Of a DNA stretch of 20,050 nt, positions 9,064 through 18,536 are shown piece by piece. The stretch is from the NCBI GenBank assembly GCA_000226015.1, contig JH152806.1, positions 381,854 through 401,903 of the forward strand, in the 5' to 3' direction. Source of the stretch: Mnemiopsis leidyi. Its lineage: Eukaryota; Ctenophora; Tentaculata; Lobata; Bolinopsidae. The translations under genes were made by a program, and so were the position numbers. The notes under the pieces are model-generated. The model worked only from the letters and a program-made list of their open reading frames with translations, did no database searches and had not been told where the DNA came from. Each line of letters opens with the position of its first letter. The stretch's first letter is position 1.

Positions 9064-12000
9064 ATGGGGAAGAGAGATGGGCGATATTGGGGGTTCTTCC
9101 AGCACCAATTTGATTTGGCGAACTCAAGTAAGCAACTGTTTAAGGTAACAAGTTCAAGTCAACATATGTTCAAGTAACTCAAAAAGTAAGCTAATTGTAT
9201 TGGTGCTTTTTCTAAAATATTTTTTACTTTCGAGGCTCCTTGCTCTCCTCGTATACCTATATTTGTGGGAGCTGCTTCTGTTCGAGGATAAATTTTCAAT
9301 GAACCATTCTAGTTTTCAGAAAGTGGTTCGATCGTAACGACTCTATCGACAGTAATCTGATAGAGAGAACGAACACCCAAATCTTCCTCCCGGTCCTGAT
9401 GTCACTCCTCATCATATCTCTGTCCCAGGCGCTGGTGGGAAGCAGGCTTAACTGTTCCGGTTTTGAGGGGGTCTTTCCTAAAACTTTCGTCAAGGTATTT
9501 CATCTCATTTTAATCCATTTAGATGTTGTAATATGATAAGGAACTTAGGGTTAAGACTAAGTTACCTTCATAGAGGTTAGATGCCAGCACATCCTTATTC
9601 TAACCCATATCGGAATCACTGTTTCTGGACCTATTTCAACAGGACTACTGCTGGAGTCAGGGAATCTACACGAACAAGTTCGCCTACAACATGCCTAGAG
9701 ACGAACTTCCAGCACCGGGGATCATCCCATGCGTCAGGTACAGCTGTGAGTGTATCTCCTAAACCTAGGATCATTGTGGGATGGGTCCCTGTCAAGGTGG
9801 GATGGGTCATAATCATGGTGGGATGGGTCCTGGTCATGATGGAATGGGTCCTAATCATGGTGGGATGGGTCCTGGTCATGGTGGGATGACTCCCGGTCAG
9901 GGTGGGATGGGTCCCGGTCATGGTGGGATGGTTCCTGGTCATGGTAGGATAGGTCCTGGTCATGGTGGGATTGGTCCCTGTCATTGTGGGATGGGTCCTG
10001 GTCATGATGTTTTGGGTCTTTTTCATTCTTAAAGGGGGAGCGTGGGATCTACAGTCAGCAACATAGCATACTTCGATTCTATTTTACTATTTTAGACGAA
10101 ATATGTGTGTTTAATTCGGATTTAGAATATAGTTATAATTTCAAGTGCAAAATAGGAGAGCAATTTCAGTAGAGGTGCTGCAACAAAACTAGGAATAATT
10201 TCAGCGACCTATCAGGATAGAGGACGACTACAAGTGCACCGAAGAACAGAAAAAGGAGCAGCTCGTCTACCATCTGTGGTATCAGTGGATACCCTACTAC
10301 TTCTCCCTCGTCTACCTGGCTTTCTACGCTCCGGCTATCGGTTTATAGCTTCATTGGATGTAGATCTCCAACCAAGAGGCGCCTTGTTGGTGTCAATTCT
10401 TATAATGATTCGAGCTAACACTTACAATGACTCTATTTTCAATTACATTTAGGTCATCTTGAATTTGGTAGTTTTTGATTTTCTATAGCCAATAACTCGT
10501 GAATTGATCCAATATCCAATTCAAAAACAAACATGCTCTATGATCAGTTGTTCGATACAATACGAAGCTAGGGAAACTGCGGAGGTTTCTGACCAACCAC
10601 CTGCTGAGTGCAGCCCCTCCAAAAACTTACATACAGGGTGATCTAGGAGAGCCGGCTGTCATGCAACCTTTATCTTTCTGGCTCATAATAGAGCTTTCTC
10701 AAAGGTTTGTTTGAAGTCTCTTTGAATCATTCAATGCAATTTTTGCAACGTTTATCAATAATTGACGATATGATTGTGAAGTTTTGTTGTAAAAGGCATA
10801 AAAATATCTCCCAACTCTCATCCTGCATTTTATGCAATTTTTCAGTTCTTTTATAATACGAAAGCAATTGGAACATCTGAGTTATTCGAGCACAGTTATA
10901 TTCTATTCAAAGTTATATCTTTCTAGACGTGAGAGAAGACTGGCTTGGAATGAGTATTCAGTCCCTTTAAAAATACTGGGTATCAGGATTTACCTGTTTG
11001 TGGCAGCACTCGTTACTTTCCTTCTAACAGGTACTTTTCCATAGCTCATAAGACTTAATATTGACTTACAATAACATTTTGTCAGATCTTCATTATTCCT
11101 TTAATAAAAAACTTGCTGAGAAGTCTCGGATACTTTTTCGCAAGATGTTTTCCTATTATCTTATTTGCTTGATCTTCATGTTCTTTGTTATGTTCTTTAA
11201 GTTCTCGAATGTTCCACAAGGACGGATGTTCCACATTGGGAACTTCTACACTCTAGGACTGGACTGGAACACCCCCGGAACCGATAACTACACCCACGTG
11301 GGCGATGTTCTCTTTCCCAAGATGGTCGGGTGTACATTACAGAAGTTCGGTCATGCAGGTTCGATATTTGTGTTCGGTCAGGGTGTACTTTACAGAAGTT
11401 CGGTCATGCAGGTTCGATATTTGTGTTGGGTCAGGGTGTACTTTACAGAAGTTCGGTCATGCAGGTTCGATATTTGTGTTGGGTCAGGGTGTACTTTACA
11501 GAAGTTCGGTCATGCAGGTTCGATATTTGTGTTGGGTCAGGGTGTACTATTACAAAAGTTCGGTCATGCAGGTTCGATATTTGTGTTGGGTCAGGAGAAT
11601 TCATGGCATACGCTTCTGAAGGAATAACCATTAATTAAGTGAAGAATGACTATTTACTAGAAACAAGTTGTAAAAAGAACCATTGCATTAAAATTACAAA
11701 CTACTTAGAAGACTATGAGTGACCAGTAAACTAAAATAATAAACTGCTAAAAACTTTGAAACAATAAACTACTTAAAACATTGTGCAGGGTTGGTAAAAA
11801 TGTCAGGAATGTGTACGATGGTACCAAACGTTGTGAACCAGTACCTGTTCTTGGTGGTTTGGTGGGCTCTTGTCATATTGATAGGTATTTTTTCCCATGT
11901 TTTTCCTATCTGTTATTTGGTGGGCTCTTGTCATATTGATAGGTATTTTTCCATGTTTTTACCATCTGTTTCACAACCGCCTATATCAGCAAATAACTAT

Positions 12001-12680
12001 AATTTAGAGCTTCATAATGGTAAATCAGCTATTATTCGGATGAAACTCCCATCTTTCTTTTACATTGAGATTCGAATTGTTTTGTAACTGTGACTTTTTT
12101 TTGACTTTTTTTAAGCGTATTTCAGTAATAATTTCAGTAATAATCTTTCAGGATTAAATGGACTAAATATACTGCTGACTATAACAGAGTTTGTACCGAT
12201 AAGATTTTACCGACAAAATGTTATCAATCTACTCAACACAAACACATCACTACACGAAACTACTGAAGGATACCAAGGTTTATTATCATCGCTCGATTTA
12301 GGGGGGCCACGATTTTCTCCTCTATTTGCCCTAAACCAAGGTGTACCGGTCAAATGGTCAAGTTTTGAAATTGAAAAACTAAATTTAGGGTTATAATTTT
12401 GGTCATGACTCTTATCAAAACTCCAAACAAACCTCCTGACACAACAAACTAAACATCATCCATTACCAGCAGAAACAAACCAAAGTCCTCATTAAGATTT
12501 TCCCTCCTTTCAGGTCTGACATTGGGAGAAATAGACCTGGTGCTGCAGCACTACGACCACAGCAGCCACGTGATCTTACAACGCGTGATACACGCGGTAG
12601 AACCCGTCTACGTCACCGCGGTCTTCAAGCACCTTGCTAGACACGTGCTTAACGATATGGCAGATGTGGGCGGGAAGTAG
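9064..12680 (+). CDS. Innexin B, gap-junction/hemichannel subunit (10 exons)
   Basis: Innexin of 444 residues, tandem paralogue of innexin A. Exons: 9064-9127, 9313-9494, 9643-9737, 10216-10340, 10548-10704, 10846-11030, 11221-11358, 11789-11884, 12152-12277, 12514-12680; phases all join, total 1335 nt. The N-terminus shares GFFQHQF with GAFFIHLF of innexin A. The first loop keeps four Cys (RLNC, DYCWSQG, IIPC, YKC). TM2 is HLWYQWIPYYFSLVYLAFY. The second loop keeps the sequon NYT, FPKMVGC and GMC. TM4 is YLFLVVWWALVILI. Exons for loop 1, TM2, loop 2 and TM4 have the same lengths as in innexin A (95, 125, 138, 96 nt). Exon 2 matches exons 2 plus 3 of innexin A, so one intron differs. The cytoplasmic loop is longer (exon 6 is 185 nt against 101) and the tail is short, ending DMADVGGK. 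The exon 7 acceptor (ccacaag) has a poor pyrimidine tract. Tandem repeats disturb the ends of exons 7, 8 and 10. Confidence 0.87.
9776..10030. repeat. 21-bp minisatellite in innexin B intron 3
   Basis: About twelve diverged copies of a 21-bp unit (tgggatgggtcctggtcatgg) fill the left part of intron 3, starting some 40 bases after the exon 3 donor. Because 21 is a multiple of three, long open frames appear on both strands (Gly/Met/Pro/His-rich on plus, Thr/His/Pro-rich on minus). These are artefacts: they run across the innexin exon and its donor in the wrong frame. Confidence 0.93.
11328..11595. repeat. 53-bp tandem array duplicating the exon 7 splice donor of innexin B
   Basis: Five copies (four of 53 bp, the last of 54 bp) of a unit that starts in coding sequence for VGCTLQKFGHAG and runs through the donor gcag|gttcga into the intron. 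The donor is therefore present at 11358, 11411, 11464, 11517 and 11571 (last exon base). Each unit also has an acceptor-like ttacag 16 bases before the donor. Donors 4 and 5 lie 159 and 213 nt beyond donor 1, both multiples of three, and the frame is open to 11627. Confidence 0.95.
11858..11971. repeat. 58-bp duplication of the exon 8 end and donor of innexin B
   Basis: The segment starting tttggtgggctcttgtcat, which covers the last 27 coding bases of exon 8, its donor (gataggtattt) and about 30 bases of intron, is repeated once with a 58-bp offset. The second donor lies at 11942/11943. Using it would add 58 nt and break the frame, so the first donor (11884/11885) is the functional choice in the model. 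Confidence 0.92.
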
Positions 12681-12759
12681 TACTTCCCACGTGGGCGGGA
12701 AGTAGTACTTCCCACGTGGGCGTGAAGTAGTACTTCCCACGTGGGCGGAAAGTAGTATT
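12666..12759. repeat. 25-bp hairpin-forming repeat spanning the innexin B stop codon
   Basis: Three full copies and one partial copy of a 25-bp unit (gtgggcgggaagtagtactt followed by cccac). Each full, unmutated unit contains the inverted repeat gggaagta-g-tacttccc, and unit junctions make the palindrome cccacgtggg. The first unit carries the last codons and the TAG stop (12678-12680) of innexin B; the rest lies in the 3' UTR. Confidence 0.94.
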
Positions 12760-12841
12760 GTCTGAGGTTTTAGAATGCAGACAAAAAGACTATTTATTTA
12801 CGTCTATTTAACAGTCAAACAATACAGATAAAACAAAATCT

Positions 12842-12847
12842 ATTAAA
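12842..12847 (+). promoter_or_regulatory. Candidate variant polyadenylation signal of innexin B
   Basis: ATTAAA about 160 bases after the stop codon is the first common polyadenylation hexamer downstream. AT-rich context makes chance occurrence likely. Confidence 0.35.
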
Positions 12848-13485
12848 AACAATTTTGTATCTCAAAAAGCACAATTTTATCGAAGAATGAACTTTTCTAA
12901 ATGCATTGTTAGTATGCCTTTTCGGTATTTGAGTTTTTAAGCATTTCAGTCAATTTTCATTCAATTTTTAAGATTTAAGTGTCAATTCTAACAATACTCC
13001 AGCTGAGTCTTTGCAAAAAATTAGAAAATTAGGCAAAAGGGTCATATAGTTTGGTGAGTGGGGCAATTGGCGCCATTGGCGCCAATGGATCCACTCAATG
13101 GATCAAATGGATGTTCCAATGGCGCCAATGGCGATGAGGTCAGTGGTGCCAATGGTGGTCACAATCGCCATTATATCAAATTCTATAAATAAAATGCGAA
13201 AAATTACAATAAATAAGTATAAATCAATAAAATATCTTATCAACATTACATGCTTTATCCACTAAGAGCGGTAGGTTTTAAACTCAGTCCATCATTAAAC
13301 GTTCTTATTTCTTCTTTTTCTTGCACGTGCACAAACTCTGAAAATATGAATGATTAAGTATCAAAATAATACCTGTGATATGATGTGGAAATCAAAATAA
13401 AGATAGCATTTACTAGGTCATATGTCCAGTTAGATTAACGTGTTGGCACTCACAAGCCTGTTGTTTTGATGAAGGAGCAGGTTTA
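12848..13485. other. Convergent intergenic region between innexin B and the receptor gene
   Basis: No coding exon is seen. The region holds a small GC-rich cluster of ATGGCGCCA-type words at 13065-13165 inside otherwise AT-rich DNA. The 3' end of the minus-strand receptor mRNA must lie here or just left of it, but no minus-strand AATAAA or ATTAAA was found between 13200 and 13485. Confidence 0.45.
13065..13165. repeat. Cluster of ATGGCGCCA words with a 14-bp inverted repeat
   Basis: The words ttggcgccattggcgccaat and ccaatggcgccaatggcg form perfect 14-bp arms (13071-13084 and 13120-13133) about 35 bases apart, followed by degenerate relatives (gtggtgccaatggtgg). The arms themselves contain the palindrome ggcgcc, so several alternative hairpins are possible. 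Confidence 0.8.
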
Positions 13486-16400
13486 TCAAGTTTTTGGTGG
13501 AGTGTAGTTCAACTTCACAGCTCTCTGCCCGGCCAGCTGGATAGCGGGATCTCTACTCTGGCGTCCCTCTTCTTCATCGTTAGCTAGAGGTCCGGGGTTG
13601 AACCAGCCTCGATCTTTCCCTGCAAATATTCGAACTTGTTGTGTTATTACTATAAGTTGATTTTTATGTTGAAGTAGAACTTGAGTTCTTGCTTGAAGTT
13701 GTACTTGTACTTCTAATTGCCGTTTGCACATATACTTTTGCTTGTAGTTTAGTTTTACACAAATATATACTTATACGCTACAAATATAAACAAAAGAGAA
13801 AACATGAAGTTGTAGGACTTAGTACTTACCATCTATCAAGAAGGAAGCAGGTGAGATCTTCTGTTTCTTGACGATAAAAACGATCACAACACCCAGTACT
13901 ACCACAACTAGTAGAACTACAATCAGGATTATAATAGTTGTGGTGTCCATCACTTCACTAGAACTTCCAGTTTCCTCATCTGAAATATAGGTGAAGTAGA
14001 CTGGTGTTATGTGTAGATGTGATACATGTGAGGGTTTGCTTGTGCCTGTCATCTAGAATAGCAGCGCGCTGCAGTCTAGCAATGCAGGTAAGAGTTAAAC
14101 TGGTATGACAAAAGAGCAGTGATCCAAAAAACAGCACTGATACTGCTTCACCATCTATCTGGGATTGTAGGACTGAATCACTAACAGACTGAATCACTAA
14201 CGGACTGAATCACTGACAGTAAGAATAAATCACTTATTACCCTCTTTGGTTGACGAGATTATATCCGTCTACCGTTTTAACAAAACGATCTCGTTCAGCT
14301 TTAAGCTGTGAGAGTCGGGTATGACCGTGACAATATTGTGGGCGTCAGTCATTAAGAAAATCATTCAACAATGAAGACTTCATTGAAACTTAATAAAGAA
14401 GTAAAATTGTAAAACCTTGACTAGACGGAGTCTGACAGTCGTCCCCCTCCCAGCCCTCGTTACAAAGACACTGGTAATACCACCGGACGGAACACTTCTG
14501 TACTCCGAACTGCGACATACACTCCTCTTTATTCCGCAACGAGGTGCACTGACCGTTTGTACTGCACGTGTGTAGTCCCGCGCTGCACGTGTACGTACAC
14601 ACCGCTGTGGGAATGTAGAATTTTGTAAATTGTAGTGCCCCAGCTTCTCTTAAATAACACGCAACGTGACAGTGTATCATGGAATAATTTACTACTTTTA
14701 AGAAAGCATTTAAACGGAACGATGCCCTTAACAATCAAAATTATTCTGAAAGTGAGGTTTCCCCACCTGAATAATCAGCAGCATCAACAGAACAAGACCA
14801 GCCGAGCGGACAAGGATCACCTAAACAAGGATCTGTAGGGAGGAGATCCAACTGACACTTATCTGTAACAATGTTATCTAACTCGCTTATCTCCCCTTGT
14901 TGTAAGAGGTCAACTCCGTTTAGAGCTAGTTTATTGACACAACCCTGGAAACTCTTGTTTTGTACGGTTGTACTTCTTTTTCTCCTCCTGTTTTTTGTGC
15001 TGCTTCCTCCCAACTTGTACTGAAGTTGGGGAGAAGTTAGATTTAGTCGTCTTTCTCTAGTCTTCAGTCATCATTGTTTGGATATATGAAGTTAAACTTG
15101 AGCACTGCTTGACAAATAGAAAAAGCATTTAACGAAGTCTATACAGAAAATGGCGCAATGGAGGTCAGTATTCTTGGGGAAAGTCGGAAATTTTTCTATC
15201 ACGTGACAATTTTCGCGAAATTGGTTGATCAGGAATGGCCTCTCATCGGAAAATCGCTGTCGTATGATTGCAAAAAATTCCGACTTCTTTCCCAGGGTTT
15301 CAGACGTCAATAGATATTGGAGTAACCGAGTTATACTTACCAAGAGAGTAGACGTGGGACTGGAGAAATCCCAGCGACAAGAAACACCAACATCTCCAAT
15401 ATAAGCGTTAACTCCGTCAAATGTTATCACTAAACTCAGATCTTCTACAGTAACTGTCTTATCTTGTATAGTGTATCGATTTCCTGGAGGTTACTGGTTC
15501 AGACTTTTGTTATGATTACAGTTGCTATAGTTACAGTTAACATGGTTACTAAAAATTACAATCAATATATTTACTGCAGCTAAAGTACCTACATTTACTA
15601 AAGTACGAACAGTTATTACAGTTACAAAAATTACTAGAATTTCTTTTGTTACAAATACTCCCTCCCCTTCATTACCTCCAGCAGCACTAAGACTGAGGTC
15701 ACATGACTGAGTTCCGACATTCAGTCTCAGTATCTCCCCAACTTCATGTTCAGATTTGCTGATTTCTGAAGTTTAGACTGTTATTTGTAGGAGTTTAATT
15801 GGAGACAAAAATTGTAAAAAAATGTGGCTTTGGGTTCAAAAGGGAGCCAGTTTAACCAATCAGCAAGATGAAGGCAAGATTATATGAAATTTAGGGTGAC
15901 CGACAACTTCACCACATGATTGGCATTTCCCACACCATTAACAGGGTAACCAAGACAAAGACTAAAGAAATTCCCATTATTGAAACCCACGTACCAATAT
16001 GAATAGTCTGCAAGTTACTGTCAATAGGCACAGTTCTGAGGTTTGACTGAACATTGCTGGTGTAACCGTTAAAGGATATTCCGGAGAAGTGGTCGCAATG
16101 TAGACCGCTAAAACCTAGATTTTGTGCTTTAAGGAGCAGTAAACTTGTTTATCATGCTGCTGAGTTTTTAGTCATCACCTATCACATATGATGTCAGAAA
16201 TGAATAAATCACAAAATATTCAATCTTAATCTGAATCGTAATGTCCGCTTACCACGATACGAGTTACCCACCTTGGGGGCACGAACAAACTATGTGTCCG
16301 GTTGAGTGGGAACAAGATCCGCTGTTAGCACAAGTGTAATCTGTACACCCCATACTGACAGGAACTTTGTTATCTGTGGGTAGCATTGATACATGATATT

Positions 16401-18536
16401 GGTTAAAGCAACTTATTTGGTGAAATAGTCATGATATGGGATTGAACGTGAAAACTGAGAATTAAGGTATAAAGCTAACGAAATACTGAGATAATGCGAT
16501 GTTAGTAACAATACAAACCTCCCAATTCGCTGAAAGCTACCCTCTGATCCCCCAGTTTGACTCCCAAAAAGGACCCAACAAATGAAGTATAAAAAATTCT
16601 GGAATCTCCGGCCGGACATCCCTCTTGGTTCCAGCCGCAACCATCCGGACTTCCCCCAAACCAGAACTCTGTAAAAAGTTTAACAGTTTGCGTCGAGGTT
16701 ACAACAGTAACGTCATCAACATCAAGTCTGATCTTCTTAGACGAGCTGTCCTTGTACAGTCTCAGATTTGCGGTGGTCCCTGTGGCCAGAGTCAGTCCTA
16801 CAGCTTGGTCGGTAGAGGTTGGCAAGAGTTGGATCTGTTTTGAGACGGAAAGTTCGAGAGTTTCGTCGTCAACTTTCTTCAAAACCACCTTGATGTCGTT
16901 ATCAGACATATCTATTCCCTGAAGATAATCAACTATCAAGGAAATTTTATGCTCCACTCGTTGTGTAGCCAAATAGTATATTTGACTGGCAAGCCAGCCA
17001 CACGAGATATCAACACATGCTTGCGCGGCGTTATATTTTGCTGCGCGCGTCAAATAAGCGCTTACGGTGGAAGACTTTACATCTATATTATTTTGAAAAA
17101 GCTCGTCCTCCTTAATTCCCATCTTTTCACGTCCAGCTGGGGAATTTTAATTACCAAATTGGGCAGATGGCTGTTTAATCATCACCACCAATAGATAGTA
17201 GATCAGGTTGATATTAACCTTGATTAAAGCAATGTACATATGAGACGTCCCCGCTGCCATTTTCACATGAATTTCAGCTGATTCGACTCCCGACTCTTTT
17301 GATATTTTAACTCCTGTGCTACTGGTACTGTAATATTTAGGGTGATTTATCAAAATAGTAAATTTGAAATGAAAACAGCTTACAAAATTGTTCATGAGGT
17401 GACACATAGCTAGACATCTGGCTCCTTATTTTAGTTTCAAAATGGGCCGCAACGTGAGGATGTTGAGTAATTAAACCCGTTAACTCCCTTCTAAATATAA
17501 TATTTGAGCCTATTCGACATATCGATTGGTGTCACGATTTACCTAAAGTGGAATTCTTTAGCAAACTGGCACAAGTCACCCTCAAATTCTTCAGCACATT
17601 GACAAACGAAATTGGTGACGTCATCAGCATTGGAGAGGTCACGTGCACATGTCCCACCGTTCTTACAAGGGTTTGTGGCACAAGGGTCACTGCGGGTAAA
17701 CTTTGATCAGTTTGAAGAGTTTTCGAGGAAAATAAATTGTCAACATTTAGATGAACTTTCGTTTCCCCTTGATGGAGGAACACCCACATACAAAGAAAAG
17801 TTTAAACTTCAACTTTAATCTTGATGAAGGAGCAACTACTCACGAGGTGAACTCCTGACATTTGTCACCAGAAGTCCCAGTAGGACAGTCACACTCCAAA
17901 TCAAGAACCCTCACCGAACAAACCCCATTATTCTGGCAGTAGTTATCGTCGCATTCCACCAACTCACAAACGTTCGGCGAACCTTCAGCCTGGGAAATGT
18001 TTTCTTGATTCATCGTTATTTTAGTTTTTGTCGTGTGTACTGTGTTGTTATCAAGTTGTATATTTTGTGGACTATTTTAGTCACTATGTTGCTATAATAT
18101 ATGTTATATCTTTCTCAAATGAAAGTTGGCAAAAGGCATCGATACTCAATAATAGGTTTTTTATTTGCATGAATAACACAAGTAGAATTTAGATAAGCTG
18201 AACGATTGGACTATTCGTTGCATGACAAATGTTCTGAAGTTTGACAGTTCTTCTCGACTGATCAGGTGACAAAGTTAAATTTCTATTTATTTGAACTGAG
18301 AATGCAATTACAAATAGCTAATCAAGTGACAAAGTAAGTTTTAGTCCCATTAAACAGTGTCTTTGACTTTGTCATCTGGTCAGCTGAGAAGAACTATTGA
18401 ACATGAGAACGTGGAATTTAAATTTGCCGAATAGTTTGCACAGTACTTACAGGTTTGTAGCCAGCACTCTCGTCACACTCGCACGCGCCGTTAACAGTAC
18501 ATGTACCGTCAATACAGTCGTCATTACTGCTACACA
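13486..18536 (-). CDS. EGF/laminin G single-pass receptor, 3' part of gene (12 exons)
   Basis: Visible exons in transcript order: 18536-18451, 17989-17844, 17689-17543, 16985-16519, 16373-16272, 16114-15995, 15765-15676, 15483-15341, 15019-14767, 14604-14416, 13979-13830, 13619-13486. All phases join, giving 674 residues to the stop; the first exon starts mid-codon, so the 5' part is missing. Domains (visible numbering): partial EGF 1-28; EGF about 29-77 (NYCQNNGVC) and 78-125 (NPCKNGGTC); laminin G 126-281; EGF about 282-323 (NSGSC, GFSGLHC); laminin G about 325-480 (SFQGCVNKLALNG); partial EGF-like DPCLGDPC near 487; EGF 518-578 (STNGQC, GWEGDDC); membrane span about 596-617 with stop-transfer KKQK; 57-residue cytoplasmic tail ending NYTPPKT. 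Several EGF exons are phase 1-1, as in shuffled modules. The order fits the membrane-proximal part of FAT-like or classical invertebrate cadherins, or Crumbs/neurexin-type receptors. The tail shows no beta-catenin-binding motif, Crumbs ERLI end or clear PDZ ligand. Confidence 0.84.
14168..14217. repeat. 16-bp tandem repeat, three copies
   Basis: Three copies of gactgaatcactaaca with two or three changes, in the intron between the last EGF exon and the membrane-span exon of the receptor gene. Confidence 0.85.
15176..15293. mobile_element. Possible small foldback element in a receptor intron
   Basis: Arms of about 20 bases, ggggaaagtcggaaattttt at 15176-15195 and the near reverse complement caaaaaattccgac followed by ttctttccc at 15271-15293, bracket about 75 bases of unrelated sequence in the intron between the 15483-15341 and 15019-14767 exons. 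The arms differ by a two-base gap and a few changes. No target duplication was recognised, so this could be a chance or non-mobile inverted repeat. Confidence 0.42.
18246..18395. mobile_element. 150-bp MITE-like inverted-repeat element in a receptor intron
   Basis: Long terminal inverted repeats of about 34 bases: the left arm starts agttcttctcgactgatcag (18246 on) and continues gtgacaaagttaaa; the right arm (18362-18395) read in reverse starts agttcttctcagctgaccag and continues atgacaaagtcaaa. There are about five mismatches. The centre carries a further diverged copy of the inner part (aatcaagtgacaaagtaag). There is no coding capacity, and no clear target-site duplication was found. It lies in the intron between the first two visible receptor exons. 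Confidence 0.65.

Noticed and set aside
9581-10032. Long Gly/Met/Pro/His-rich (+) and Thr/His/Pro-rich (-) open frames
   Set aside because: They arise from a 21-bp minisatellite whose period is a multiple of three, and they overlap innexin B exon 3 in another frame. No signal peptide or regular cleavage sites.
11380-11580. Repeated ggttcgatatt as B boxes of tRNA or SINE copies
   Set aside because: Part of the 53-bp splice-donor array; lacks the trailing CC of a B box and has no A box.
13576-13619. NPGP in the receptor tail as a 2A-type ribosome-skipping motif
   Set aside because: The upstream residues (DRGWF) lack the D-x-E-x-N-P-G-P consensus, and reading continues only 36 residues to a stop with no second protein.
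15092-15430. Single 112-codon minus-strand ORF as an unspliced gene
   Set aside because: Only its start is real: it is the receptor exon 15483-15341 read through a consensus gtaagt donor into the intron.
16986-17122. Extension of the laminin G exon to an ATG at 17122
   Set aside because: An acceptor at 16986 (ggcttgccag) gives the exact phase needed by the preceding EGF exon and places the laminin G start correctly; the upstream part looks intronic.
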